Numbered from the stretch's first letter, positions 1 through 9,163 are shown. The stretch is DNA of 33,531 bases from Candidatus Pullichristensenella excrementigallinarum (GCA_018714825.1 DVMU01000186.1:1-33531), one strand, 5' to 3'. Program-made: numbers and translations. The notes: a model not told the origin generated them from the sequence alone.

Positions 1-156
1 TCTAAATTACGCACAGAAAATTCACGTTTATCTCGCAACAGAAATAATTTATGCGGATTGCAAATGTTTCCGCCCAAAATATAGAGAGATATACGGGTGC
101 GGGTCACAGAGAGCGGGGAAATAACTTGGAAAACTTGAAAATTCCTCCTGCGATGC

Positions 157-185
157 TTGACACTGAATGGGGGCTGTGTTATCCT
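157..185 (+). promoter_or_regulatory. Sigma-70-type promoter for the T-box/aminotransferase-tyrS transcript
   Basis: TTGACA (157-162), 17-nt spacer, TATCCT (180-185); predicted TSS about 192. Confidence 0.75.
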
Positions 186-204
186 GTTAAATAAAGTCAA
201 GGGA

Positions 205-515
205 AAAAGCAAACGCGATGACGGAAACAAGTAGCCGCGGCAGGCCGAATGCAGAGAGTCCCCGGAGGGTGCGAGGGGATGGAGGCGGCCGGGGCGAATA
301 CATTCCTAAGCGGCCCGGGGGAACGGAGTAGCCCGGGACGGGTGGCGCCCGTGACAGCGCATCGAGAGGCCCAGGGGAAGAACGCGCGCATTGGCGCGCC
401 GAACCCCGCGGCAAAGGATTTCTTTGCCGGGTAACGCGCTTGCAAGACGGCGCTGGGCGAAATGGAAGTGGTACCGCGATACGTCGCCTTCCTCGGGGAA
501 GGCGGCGATTTTATT
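205..515 (+). promoter_or_regulatory. T-box riboswitch leader, predicted tRNA-Tyr specific
   Basis: GATGACGGAAACAAGTA (217-233) and AGAGAG (253-258) Stem I landmarks; GAA-TAC-ATTCCTAAG with specifier UAC at 299-301; T-box core AAGTGGTACCGCG with UGGU at 469-472 (pairs with ACCA of a discriminator-A tRNA such as tRNA-Tyr); terminator hairpin follows; tyrS lies downstream. Confidence 0.93.
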
Positions 516-516
516 T
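482..516 (+). terminator. T-box regulated intrinsic terminator
   Basis: CGTCGCCTTCC-TCGG-GGAAGGCGGCG (about 11 bp, one G-U) followed by ATTTTATTT. Confidence 0.88.
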
Positions 517-573
517 GTGGGAACGGAAACAGAATAAAAAGCGCGCCAAGGACGCGAACGGGAGGGAAAAAGA

Positions 574-1752
574 ATGAAATTTACGGAAGATTGCATTGCG
601 CGGCACATGCGGCCCATCACCGGTTCCGCCATTCGAGAGATCTTTAAGCTCCTGGGAAAGCCGGGGATGATCTCGTTTGCGGGCGGCAATCCATCTAACG
701 CAGCGTTGGAACCGGAAGTAATTTCCGAATTGGCTGTGGAAGTGCTGCAAAAATACGGGACTACGCTTTTGCAGTACGGCGCGACCGAAGGATTTGCGCC
801 CTTTATCGAATCGGCAGGGGAATTTTTGAAGGAGACGGGCGTGCAGGCCGGCCCGGGAGAATTGCTGCCGGTGCAGGGAGGTTCGCAGGCATGGGACCTG
901 CTCCTCAAGGCGGTCATTGAGCCGGGAGATGTGATCCTGGCGGAAGATCCGACGTTCTTGGGCGCTTTGCAGGCCATGCACATCTACAACGCCAAGGTCG
1001 TGCCCATTGCGACGGACGAAAACGGCGCGATTCCCGAGGATGTGGAAGAGAAGATCCGCGCCTGGAAGCCGAAATTGATGTATATCATTCCCACCTTCCA
1101 GAATCCTTCGGGCGTGACGCTCTCGCTCGAGCGTCGCAAGAAGCTGGCTGAGCTCGCCAACCGCTACGGCGTACTCCTGGCCGAGGACGACCCCTATCGG
1201 GATCTGCGCTATTCGGGAGAAGCGCTGCCGGCGATCAAGTCCTTTGACGAGGAGGGCTGGGTTGTCTACATGTCGAGCTTTTCCAAGTACGTTTCTCCGG
1301 GAATGCGGCTGGGCGCGGCGGTGGCCAATCCCGTGCTTTTGCGCAAGATGACCATCGGCAAGCAGTCCGCGGACGTGCATTCGCCGCTGATCACCCAGGC
1401 GATTGTGGACGCCTATCTGCGCAAGGGGCTCATGCCCGGGCATCTCAGGCGCATTTGCGGGGATTATAAAAAGCAGCTGGACGCCATGCTGGCGGGATTC
1501 CGCTTCTTCCCCGAGGGTTCGAAGCACACGGTGCCCGAGGGCGGACTGTTCGTCTGGGCCACACTGCCGGAAGGATTGGACGCCAAGGAATTGCTTCCGC
1601 GCGCGGTGGAGAACAATGTGGCCTATGTGCCGGGGACGTTCTTCTATGTCAATGGGGAGCATGAAAACACCCTGCGGCTGAATTTCTCCAACGCCACGAT
1701 CCCGGAAATTGAGAGCGGGATGCGCAAATTGGGCGAAGCCCTGAAAGCATAA
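574..1752 (+). CDS. PLP-dependent aminotransferase (class I/II, 2-aminoadipate/aromatic aminotransferase-like)
   Basis: 392 aa; FAGGNPS N-terminus, YIIPTFQNPSG, SSFSKYVSPGMRLG with the PLP-lysine region; downstream of the Tyr T-box. Confidence 0.92.
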   Translation: MKFTEDCIARHMRPITGSAIREIFKLLGKPGMISFAGGNPSNAALEPEVISELAVEVLQKYGTTLLQYGATEGFAPFIESAGEFLKETGVQAGPGELLPVQGGSQAWDLLLKAVIEPGDVILAEDPTFLGALQAMHIYNAKVVPIATDENGAIPEDVEEKIRAWKPKLMYIIPTFQNPSGVTLSLERRKKLAELANRYGVLLAEDDPYRDLRYSGEALPAIKSFDEEGWVVYMSSFSKYVSPGMRLGAAVANPVLLRKMTIGKQSADVHSPLITQAIVDAYLRKGLMPGHLRRICGDYKKQLDAMLAGFRFFPEGSKHTVPEGGLFVWATLPEGLDAKELLPRAVENNVAYVPGTFFYVNGEHENTLRLNFSNATIPEIESGMRKLGEALKA

Positions 1753-1771
1753 AGCATAAGGAGAGGAACCG

Positions 1772-3004
1772 ATGAACGCACTGGATATCTTAAAGGAGCG
1801 CGGATTTCTCGCGCAGGTAACGTTTGAAGAGGAACTGCACAAGGCCTTTGACGAGGGAATGGTTACCTTTTATACGGGCTTTGATCCCACGGCGGACAGC
1901 CTGCACATCGGCCACTATATCCCGATCATGGCCATGGCGCATTTGCAGCGGGCGGGCCATCGCCCGATCGCGCTGATGGGCGGGGGCACCGGAATGATCG
2001 GCGACCCCTCCGGCAAAAGCGATCTGCGCAAGGTGCTTTCGGTGGAGGATATCGACCACAACGTTGCCTGCTTTAAAAAGCAGATGGCAAAGTTCCTGGA
2101 TTTTGATTCCGGAAAGCCCAACCAGGCCATCATCGCCAACAATGCCGATTGGCTTCGGAGCCTGAACTACATCGACTTTTTGCGCGATGTGGGCGCGCTG
2201 TTCTCGGTCAACCGCATGTTGACCGCCGAATGCTACAAACAGCGCATGGAAAAGGGCCTGACCTTCCTTGAGTTCAACTACATGATCATGCAGTCCTACG
2301 ATTTTCTGGAGCTGTTCCATCGCTATGGCTGCATCCTGCAGGCGGGAGGAGACGACCAGTGGTCGAACATGCTCTCGGGCGCGGATCTGATCCGGCGCAA
2401 GGAACAGAAGCCCGCGTTTGCGCTGACGTTCAAACTGCTCCTGACCTCCGACGGCCGCAAGATGGGCAAGACCGAGAAGGGCGCGCTGTGGCTGGATCCT
2501 AACAAGTGTTCTCCCTATGACTTCTATCAGTATTGGCGCAACGTGGGGGATGCGGACGTGGAAAAGTGCCTGGCGCTTTTGACCTTCCTGCCCATGGACG
2601 AGGTGCGCAGGCTCGGCGCGCTCAAGGATTCCGCCATCAACGAAGCCAAGCGCGTGCTGGCCTTTGAAGTCACCAAGCTGATTCACGGCGAAGAGGAAGC
2701 GATCAAGGCCCGAGACGCGGCCGAGGCGCTCTTCGGCGGCGGCGGATTGGCCGGCAGCGTGCCGACCACGCACATTCGGCCCGAGGATTTGGAGCAGGAT
2801 AACCGGCTGCTGGCATGGATCGCCCGCTGCGGCCTGTGCAAATCCAACGGCGAGGCGCGCAAGGCCATCCAGCAGGGCGGCGTCTCCATCGGCGAAGAAC
2901 GGGTGACCGATATCGATTTCCGCCTGACTCCGGAAATGCTTAGCGGAGAAGGCGTGCTCGTGCGCAAGGGCAAAAAGAGCTATCATCGCTTTGTGATGGA
3001 ATGA
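1772..3004 (+). CDS. tyrS: Tyrosyl-tRNA synthetase
   Basis: 410 aa; [16 protein letters not shown] (HIGH motif), [11 protein letters not shown] (KMSKS-type), C-terminal S4-like domain. Confidence 0.97.
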   Translation: MNALDILKERGFLAQVTFEEELHKAFDEGMVTFYTGFDPTADSLHIGHYIPIMAMAHLQRAGHRPIALMGGGTGMIGDPSGKSDLRKVLSVEDIDHNVACFKKQMAKFLDFDSGKPNQAIIANNADWLRSLNYIDFLRDVGALFSVNRMLTAECYKQRMEKGLTFLEFNYMIMQSYDFLELFHRYGCILQAGGDDQWSNMLSGADLIRRKEQKPAFALTFKLLLTSDGRKMGKTEKGALWLDPNKCSPYDFYQYWRNVGDADVEKCLALLTFLPMDEVRRLGALKDSAINEAKRVLAFEVTKLIHGEEEAIKARDAAEALFGGGGLAGSVPTTHIRPEDLEQDNRLLAWIARCGLCKSNGEARKAIQQGGVSIGEERVTDIDFRLTPEMLSGEGVLVRKGKKSYHRFVME

Positions 3005-3010
3005 TCGCCC

Positions 3011-3655
3011 ATGAAGCCGTACAAGACCTTTCTTCGCCGCGCGCAGGGAGAGTTTGTCATCAACAAATCCCGCTTCATCGGCACGGGAGCACCCGTGGAG
3101 ACGGAAGAGGAGGCCCTGCAATTTCTCTCGGAAATGCGCGGGACGTACAAGGACGCCAATCATAACTGTTACGCCTACATCATTGGCCCCAACAAGGGCG
3201 TGATGCGCTATTCGGACGACGGCGAACCGGGCGGAACGGCGGGGCTTCCCATCATCGAGGTGCTCAAGGCCCGCGATGTGACCAATTGCGCGGTCGTGGT
3301 CACGCGGTATTTCGGCGGCATTCTGCTCGGCGCGGGCGGACTGGTGCGCGCCTATTCGCAGGGGTCGGCGACCGCGATCAACGCCTGCGGGGTCGGGGTA
3401 ATGCACCCGACGGCGCGGCTTTTAATGGATGTTCCGTATCCTCTTTTAAACCGCGTGGAATATTTTCTCAAGGATCAGCCCGTGGTGGTCGAAGAAAAGA
3501 CGTTTGCGGATACGGTCACAATACAGATGGTCGTCCGCTCCGTGGACGAGGAACAGCTTGAAAAAAAGCTGGTCGATCTTTCCGAGGGCGTATTGGAGCC
3601 GGTGCGCTTTGAGGAATTTTTCCGCGCATGGCCGGAGGAGGAAGACGGCGCGTAA
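3011..3655 (+). CDS. YigZ/IMPACT family protein
   Basis: 214 aa; KSRFIG, DANHNCYAY, YSDDGEPGGTAG, VVTRYFGGILLGAGGLVRAYS. Confidence 0.95.
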   Translation: MKPYKTFLRRAQGEFVINKSRFIGTGAPVETEEEALQFLSEMRGTYKDANHNCYAYIIGPNKGVMRYSDDGEPGGTAGLPIIEVLKARDVTNCAVVVTRYFGGILLGAGGLVRAYSQGSATAINACGVGVMHPTARLLMDVPYPLLNRVEYFLKDQPVVVEEKTFADTVTIQMVVRSVDEEQLEKKLVDLSEGVLEPVRFEEFFRAWPEEEDGA

Positions 3656-3671
3656 AATAACCGTTTCCCGC

Positions 3672-3700
3672 TTGCAAGACCCGCTTTAAGGGCGTATAAT
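3672..3700 (+). promoter_or_regulatory. Promoter of ilvE
   Basis: TTGCAA, 17-nt spacer, TATAAT (3695-3700). Confidence 0.75.
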
Positions 3701-3730
3701 ACAACAAATTTATTGGATGGAGGAGTATTT

Positions 3731-4801
3731 ATGCAGGAGATTCGCTTTGAAAAGGCGACTTCCTTCAAGCAGAAGCCGCAGGACGAGAGCAAGCTGGGCT
3801 TTGGCAAGCTCTTTACCGATTACATGTTCGAAATGGATTACGAGGCCGGCAAGGGCTGGCACGATCCGCGCGTGGTTCCGTATCACAATTTCTCGCTCGA
3901 TCCGGCCACCTCGGTCTTCCATTACGGCCAGGAAATCTTCGAGGGCCTCAAGTGCTATCGCCGCAAGGACGGCGGCCTGCAGCTGTTCCGCGCCAAGGAC
4001 AATTTTGCCCGCATGAATCGCTCGGCCGAGCGCATGGCGATTCCCCAGTTTGACGAGGAGCTGGCGCTCCAGGGCCTGATCAAGCTCCTGGAAGTGGAAA
4101 AGGATTGGGTGCCGCACACGGCGGGGACTTCGCTGTATATCCGGCCCACCATCATCGCCACGGATCCGATGCTCGGCGTACACGCGGCCAAGCGCTATAA
4201 GTTCTTTATCATTCTCTCGCCCTCGGGCGCGTACTATGCCGGCGGGCTGGCCCCGGTGGAGATCTATGTGGAGGACAAGTATGTGCGCGCGGTGCGCGGC
4301 GGCATCGGCTTTGCCAAGACCGGCGGCAACTACGCGGCCTCCATTCGAGCGGGCGAAATCGCCGAGGAAAAGGGCTATACGCAGGTTTTGTGGCTGGACG
4401 GCGTGGAGCAGAAGTATGTCGAGGAAGTCGGCGCGATGAACATGATGTTCGTCCTCGATGGCAAGATCGTCACGCCCATGCTCAACGGCTCGATCCTGCC
4501 GGGCATCACCCGCGATTCCATCCTGAAGCTGGCCAAGCACATGGGCTATGAAACCGAGGAACGGCGCATCGCCATTCAGGAGATCTTTGACGCCGCGCAT
4601 TCCGGCAAGCTCGACGAGGCGTTCGGCACCGGCACTGCCGCGGTGGTATCCCCGGTGGGAGCGCTGTGCTGGAAGGATGAGAAGCTCGTGATCAACCGCG
4701 GAGAGATCGGTCCCATCGCGCAGAAATTGTACGATACGCTCACCGGCATTCAGTTCGGCGAAGCGGAAGATCCCTTCGGCTGGGTTCTTAAAATCGACTG
4801 A
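3731..4801 (+). CDS. ilvE: Branched-chain amino acid aminotransferase
   Basis: YGQEIFEGLKCYRRKDG, YIRPTIIAT, GSILPGITRDSIL. Start moved to the ATG at 3731 behind GGAGGAG; the ORF-track start at 3713 is upstream. Confidence 0.95.
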   Translation: MQEIRFEKATSFKQKPQDESKLGFGKLFTDYMFEMDYEAGKGWHDPRVVPYHNFSLDPATSVFHYGQEIFEGLKCYRRKDGGLQLFRAKDNFARMNRSAERMAIPQFDEELALQGLIKLLEVEKDWVPHTAGTSLYIRPTIIATDPMLGVHAAKRYKFFIILSPSGAYYAGGLAPVEIYVEDKYVRAVRGGIGFAKTGGNYAASIRAGEIAEEKGYTQVLWLDGVEQKYVEEVGAMNMMFVLDGKIVTPMLNGSILPGITRDSILKLAKHMGYETEERRIAIQEIFDAAHSGKLDEAFGTGTAAVVSPVGALCWKDEKLVINRGEIGPIAQKLYDTLTGIQFGEAEDPFGWVLKID

Positions 4802-4812
4802 GGATACTGTAT

Positions 4813-4845
4813 GGAGGGGCGGGGCGTTGACCCCGCCCTCCTTTT
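4813..4845 (+). terminator. Intrinsic terminator after ilvE
   Basis: GGAGGGGCGGGG-cgttga-CCCCGCCCTCC followed by TTTT. Confidence 0.85.
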
Positions 4846-4855
4846 CGGAGGCGCT

Positions 4856-5716
4856 ATGCTCGAACACGTCGTCCCCCGGGGCGTTCCTTCCATGCCCCTG
4901 AAGAGATATATCAGCCGCGCGTATCCGTTGATCAGCCGGAGCGTTCTGCAGGAGGCCTTCCGCCGCAGGGATGTGAAGGTAAACGCAAAGCGATGCGCCC
5001 CGGATATTTTGGTTTGCGGGGGAGATACCGTGACGCTGTATCTGCCGGAACAGGATTTTTCCCTGCAAACGCTCTTCTGCGATGGGCGCCTTCTGGCGGT
5101 GGTCAAGCCGCAGGGCTTGCCTGTGGATGTGGATCAACAGGGCGTGGGGGAGGATACGCTTTTGCGCCGTATCCAGGCCGAACATCCCGGCGCGCAGCTG
5201 TTGCACCGATTGGACGCGGCGACCGGCGGCGTGCTTCTGGCCGCCCTGGACGAGGACACGCTGCAAAGGGGCCTGGAGGCGTTTCAAAAAAGGCAGATGG
5301 ACAAGACCTATCGCGCCGTGGTGCTGGGAAAATTTTCGCAGAGCGAGGGGGTCTTGAGGGATTATCTCCTGAAAGACGCCAGGGCGGCGCAGGTGCGGGT
5401 TGTCCGTCGGCCCATGCCGGGGGCAAAGGAGATCGTCACGCGCTATCGCGTGCTGGATAAGGTGGGGCCGGGACAGCTGGTGGAGCTTTCGCCCGTCACG
5501 GGCCGCACCCATCAGCTGCGGGCGCACTGCGCGTTTTACGGGCATCCGCTTCTGGGGGATGATAAATATGGGAATCGGGAAGCGAACAAATCCGTTCGGG
5601 GCCTGCTTTTGTGGTGCCGGAGCATCGAAGCGCTTCCCGGCGCGCTCGGGGAATACGAAGGAAAGCGGTTTCTGGCTTTGGAGCCGAATTGGAGGGCGCT
5701 ATGGACATCCGATTGA
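4856..5716 (+). CDS. RluA-family pseudouridine synthase
   Basis: LLHRLDAATGGVLL catalytic motif, GRTHQLRAHCAFYGHPLLGDDKYG. Start set at ATG 4856 behind GGAGG because the track start (4811) lies in the terminator. Confidence 0.93.
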   Translation: MLEHVVPRGVPSMPLKRYISRAYPLISRSVLQEAFRRRDVKVNAKRCAPDILVCGGDTVTLYLPEQDFSLQTLFCDGRLLAVVKPQGLPVDVDQQGVGEDTLLRRIQAEHPGAQLLHRLDAATGGVLLAALDEDTLQRGLEAFQKRQMDKTYRAVVLGKFSQSEGVLRDYLLKDARAAQVRVVRRPMPGAKEIVTRYRVLDKVGPGQLVELSPVTGRTHQLRAHCAFYGHPLLGDDKYGNREANKSVRGLLLWCRSIEALPGALGEYEGKRFLALEPNWRALWTSD

Positions 5717-6531
5717 TTGCCTTTGATTTGGATGGAACCCTTCTGGGGGAAGGGGGATGCGTGCTGGAATCCAACAGCCGCGCGCTTCGAGCGGCGGAGG
5801 AGAAGGGCATCCGGCTCGTGCTCAACAGCGGACGCAATTTTGAAAAGGTGCGGGAATTCGGCGAGGTCTTCGGAATTTCGCCCGCGATCTGTTCGCTGAA
5901 CGGCGCGCGGGTGGATCTCAGTCCGGAGGGGCCGACGGTCTATCGGTTGTTTTATCGGGAAGATTGCGCACGGGAGCTTTGCCGCGTGATCGAGCGCAGC
6001 GGGCTATATTTCAATGTGGATACTCCGGGCCACACCTATTTGGGCAATATCGAGGCGGGACGCTCGCTGCCGGTGTTTTTTTACCAATTGGAGAGCGGCG
6101 TTCCGAAGGATTTTGAAAGGGTGGAAGATCCGCAGCGGCTGTGGACGGAGGGCATGGCCCAGGTGTACAAATTTTCGGCCTACGGGCTTGCGCACGATCC
6201 CCGCTTTCAGCCGATCTGCGAGGCGGCGCGCGAGTTGGGATTGACCATCATCCGGTCGAACAGCAGCAATATTGAGATCATGTGGCCGGGCGCGAGCAAG
6301 GGCGATGGGCTTCGGCGCATCGCGCAGGCCCTGGAAATTCCCCGCGAGTCGGTGATGGCCTTTGGCGACAATATCAACGACCTTTCCATGTTGGAATACG
6401 CGGGATTTCCCGTGGCCATGGAGAATGGGGAAAATGAAGTCAAGGAGATTGCTCGCGCCGTCGCGCCGCACCATGCGCAGGGCGGGGTCGGGCAGTTTTT
6501 GTGGAAAAATGTGTTGGGGGAAGCAATGTGA
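5701..6531 (+). CDS. Cof-type HAD-IIB phosphatase
   Basis: MDIRLIAFDLDGTLL; FGDNINDLSMLEYAGFPVAMENGENEVK. Confidence 0.93.
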   Translation: MDIRLIAFDLDGTLLGEGGCVLESNSRALRAAEEKGIRLVLNSGRNFEKVREFGEVFGISPAICSLNGARVDLSPEGPTVYRLFYREDCARELCRVIERSGLYFNVDTPGHTYLGNIEAGRSLPVFFYQLESGVPKDFERVEDPQRLWTEGMAQVYKFSAYGLAHDPRFQPICEAARELGLTIIRSNSSNIEIMWPGASKGDGLRRIAQALEIPRESVMAFGDNINDLSMLEYAGFPVAMENGENEVKEIARAVAPHHAQGGVGQFLWKNVLGEAM

Positions 6532-7037
6532 ATATCGTACTCGTTCATCCCGAAATTCCGCAAAATACCGGAAACATCGCGCGCACCTGCGCGGCGACCG
6601 GCGCGATTTTGCATCTGGTCGAGCCCCTTGGGTTTGAGATTTCCGATCGATATCTCAAGCGCGCGGGGCTGGATTACTGGCATTTGATGACCTTGAAGAT
6701 CCATAAGAGCCTGGAAGCGTTCTTTGCCTCCTGTCCGGAGGGGGCGAGGATGCGCTTTGCCACCACCAAGGCTCCGCGCGATTATTGTTCGGTTTCCTAT
6801 GGGCCGGAGGATTATCTGGTGTTTGGCTGCGAAACCAAGGGCCTGCCAGAAACCTTGCTGGCCGAGCGATATGACGAATGCGTGCGCATTCCCATGCGGT
6901 CGGAGGCGCGGAGCCTCAATCTGTCCAATTCCGTGGCGATCGTCCTCTACGAGGCGCTGCGGCAACAGGGATTTCCCGGCCTTCGGCAGGAAGGGCGCCT
7001 CACCCAACCCATCGGAGAATGGAAGGACTACATTTAG
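6528..7037 (+). CDS. trmL: tRNA (cytidine(34)-2'-O)-methyltransferase (SPOUT)
   Basis: GTG start overlapping the previous stop; MNIVLVHPEIPQNTGNIARTCAATG, FGCETKGLPE, SLNLSNSVAIVLYEALRQ. Confidence 0.95.
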   Translation: MNIVLVHPEIPQNTGNIARTCAATGAILHLVEPLGFEISDRYLKRAGLDYWHLMTLKIHKSLEAFFASCPEGARMRFATTKAPRDYCSVSYGPEDYLVFGCETKGLPETLLAERYDECVRIPMRSEARSLNLSNSVAIVLYEALRQQGFPGLRQEGRLTQPIGEWKDYI

Positions 7038-7069
7038 GGGAATCCGCCGGAAAACGTGGAGGAATAGAA

Positions 7070-7552
7070 ATGAAAAGCGCCAAGGAAAAGACCAATGTGA
7101 TGCGCCTGCTGGATGCGAAAAAGACGCCCTATGAGAGCCATTGCTATCTGGATTCCGGGGCGATTTCCGGAGAAGAGGTCGCGCGGGCGCTGGGAGAAGA
7201 CCCTGCGCGGGTGTTTAAGACGCTTGTGACTTTGGGCGCGTCAGGCGCGCACTATGTGTTCGTCGTCCCCGTTGACAGGGAATTGGATCTCAAAAAGGCC
7301 GCGAAGGTGGCGGGGGAAAAATCCGTGGCCATGCTCAAGGCCAAGGAACTTCTTCCATTGACGGGGTATGTGCATGGCGGCTGTTCGCCTATCGGCATGA
7401 AAAAGCCCTTTCCCACGTTTTTTGACGCATCCGCGCGGAATTTTGAAAAGATTTGCTTCAGCGCAGGCAAGATCGGCTATCAGGTGGAACTTGCTCCGGC
7501 GGATTTGGAGGGAGCGCTTCGGTTTTCCTGGAGCGATCTTGTGAAGGATTGA
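7070..7552 (+). CDS. ybaK: Cys-tRNA(Pro) deacylase (YbaK/EbsC family)
   Basis: 161 aa; KTNVMRLLDAKKTPYE, VFKTLVTLG, GYVHGGCSPIGMKK. Confidence 0.93.
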   Translation: MKSAKEKTNVMRLLDAKKTPYESHCYLDSGAISGEEVARALGEDPARVFKTLVTLGASGAHYVFVVPVDRELDLKKAAKVAGEKSVAMLKAKELLPLTGYVHGGCSPIGMKKPFPTFFDASARNFEKICFSAGKIGYQVELAPADLEGALRFSWSDLVKD

Positions 7553-7626
7553 TTTTGAGAAACCGCGTTTTGGAGAATTTGCGCAAAGGTCTAGAAACTG
7601 CCGCAAAACCTTCGGGATTGGCCTGG

Positions 7627-7655
7627 TTGCAAATTGCGGGGGAGCGTGGTATACT
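7627..7655 (+). promoter_or_regulatory. Promoter of the small membrane protein gene
   Basis: TTGCAA, 17-nt spacer, TATACT. Confidence 0.65.
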
Positions 7656-7676
7656 TACAGGGATGGAGGTGAAGGC

Positions 7677-7898
7677 ATGGCAAAGTTGATTACGCGCAAG
7701 GAAGCGGAAAACCGGCGGCTGAAATTCCGCGTATTCGCGGGGATGATCGATTTTTTAGGAACCATCGGGAGCGTGTTGGTCATCCTTGCCTGCGTGCTTC
7801 TGCTGGTTTCCCTGTGGAATTGGATTATTAGCGACGGGAAGACGACGTTCGCCTCGATTATCTATTCGATCAAGACGGCGTTGCTCATTCCGGAATAA
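7677..7898 (+). CDS. Small single-pass membrane protein of unknown function
   Basis: 73 aa; basic N-terminus then a hydrophobic stretch; RBS GGAGGTGAAGGC, own promoter and terminator. Confidence 0.75.
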   Translation: MAKLITRKEAENRRLKFRVFAGMIDFLGTIGSVLVILACVLLLVSLWNWIISDGKTTFASIIYSIKTALLIPE

Positions 7899-7913
7899 GC
7901 AGAGAATCCTATG

Positions 7914-7940
7914 GCCCCGCGCAAACGGGGCTTTTTGTTT
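7914..7940 (+). terminator. Intrinsic terminator
   Basis: GCCCCG-cgcaaa-CGGGGC followed by TTTTTGTTTT. Confidence 0.88.
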
Positions 7941-7976
7941 TCGGGAATGCCGGGCCATGACGCGGAGGGATGCCTT

Positions 7977-8543
7977 GTGCGGATCAATTGGGCGGAATTT
8001 TACCGGGAAATCCGGGAATGTGAAAGATGCGCCCTGTATCGGGGAAGATTAAATGTTGTGCCGGGGGAGGGAAACCCGCGGGCGCGCCTGATGCTGATCG
8101 GAGAAGGCCCGGGGCAGCAGGAGGACCGCATGGGGCGGCCGTTTGTCGGCCCTTCGGGAGAGCTTTTGACCAAGATGCTGCACGCGATCGGCCTGGAACG
8201 CTCGGAAGTCTATATCTGCAATATCGTCAAATGTCGGCCGCCGAAAAACCGGAATCCCGAACCGGAGGAAGCCCAGGCCTGTCTGCCCTTTTTGCGGATG
8301 CAGGTGGCGCTGGTCCGGCCGAAGATCATCGTTCTTTTGGGCAAGGTGGCCTGCCGCTGGACATTGGGCGAGGAAATTTCCATCACGCGCGGGCACGGGG
8401 TCTGGCATGAGCGCAAAGGCGTTTGGTTTTTGCCCACCTTTCACCCTTCGGCGCTTCTGCGCGATCCGGCCAAGAAGGCGGACGCCTGGGAGGATTTTCA
8501 GAAACTGCGCGAAAAAATGCGGGAATTGGAAGGAGAACCATAG
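7977..8543 (+). CDS. Uracil-DNA glycosylase, family 4 type with 4Fe-4S ligands
   Basis: GEGPGQQEDRMGRPFVGPSG, HPSALLRD; cysteines CERC ... VKC-x15-C. Start set at GTG 7977 behind GGAGG; the track start overlaps the terminator. Confidence 0.92.
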   Translation: MRINWAEFYREIRECERCALYRGRLNVVPGEGNPRARLMLIGEGPGQQEDRMGRPFVGPSGELLTKMLHAIGLERSEVYICNIVKCRPPKNRNPEPEEAQACLPFLRMQVALVRPKIIVLLGKVACRWTLGEEISITRGHGVWHERKGVWFLPTFHPSALLRDPAKKADAWEDFQKLREKMRELEGEP

Positions 8544-8573
8544 CGTTCGACGCGCGCAAAAGGAGAGAGGATT

Positions 8574-9155
8574 TTGGAAAAATTTCGCGCAGAGATGGCG
8601 GCGTTTGTCGCGGGCGTATATGAGGGCGAAAAGAAGCTCCTGGTGTTCGGGGAAGGCCCGATCGGGGCCAAGGTGCTGCTGGTGGGGGAGGCGCCCGGAG
8701 AGCAGGAAAGTTTGCAGGGTCGCCCGTTTGTGGGGCGCGCGGGAAAGAATCTGGATCATTTTCTGGAGGTGGCGGGGCTTTCCCGCCGGGAATTGTATGT
8801 GACCAACCTGGTCAAATTTCGGCCGACAAAGATTTCTCCCGCAGGGCGCCTCGTCAATCGGACGCCTACCCAGGAGGAAATCCGGCTGTTTCAGCCCTGG
8901 CTCCTCCGCGAAATCGCGATGATTCGGCCCGAATGCGTGGTGACGCTGGGAAATGTCCCGCTGCGCGCACTGGCGGGAAACGAATGCGTCATCGGCGCGG
9001 CGCACGGTCGCTTTTTGCGGGTCGAAGTCGGGCGCGTGTACGCAATGTACCATCCTGCGTCCGTACTCTATAACCCGACTTTGCGGCAAACGTACCGGGA
9101 AGATTTGGAGAGATTGGCCGCGCATTTAAGAAATAAAAATATCACAGAGAATTAA
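8574..9155 (+). CDS. Uracil-DNA glycosylase family protein lacking the Fe-S cysteines
   Basis: TTG start; VGEAPGEQESLQGRPFVGRAGKNLD, YVTNLVKFRPTK, YHPASVLYN; no cysteine at any of the four ligand positions. Confidence 0.9.
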   Translation: MEKFRAEMAAFVAGVYEGEKKLLVFGEGPIGAKVLLVGEAPGEQESLQGRPFVGRAGKNLDHFLEVAGLSRRELYVTNLVKFRPTKISPAGRLVNRTPTQEEIRLFQPWLLREIAMIRPECVVTLGNVPLRALAGNECVIGAAHGRFLRVEVGRVYAMYHPASVLYNPTLRQTYREDLERLAAHLRNKNITEN

Positions 9156-9163
9156 CATTTTTT

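Noticed and set aside
511-1842. 443-aa minus ORF opposite the aminotransferase (also 306..983 minus)
   Set aside because: Antisense shadow ORF of a confidently identified gene and T-box; low-complexity Arg/His-rich translation with no motifs, typical of GC-rich DNA.
1790-3406. 538-aa minus ORF opposite tyrS and yigZ
   Set aside because: Antisense shadow ORF; the plus strand encodes tyrS/YigZ with full motifs and RBSs.
4811-4855. Track start of the RluA-type gene at 4811
   Set aside because: Lies inside the ilvE terminator stem; ATG 4856 has GGAGG at proper spacing.
3710-5545. 611-aa minus ORF opposite ilvE and the RluA gene
   Set aside because: Long only because of codon composition on the opposite strand; spans a terminator and two real genes.
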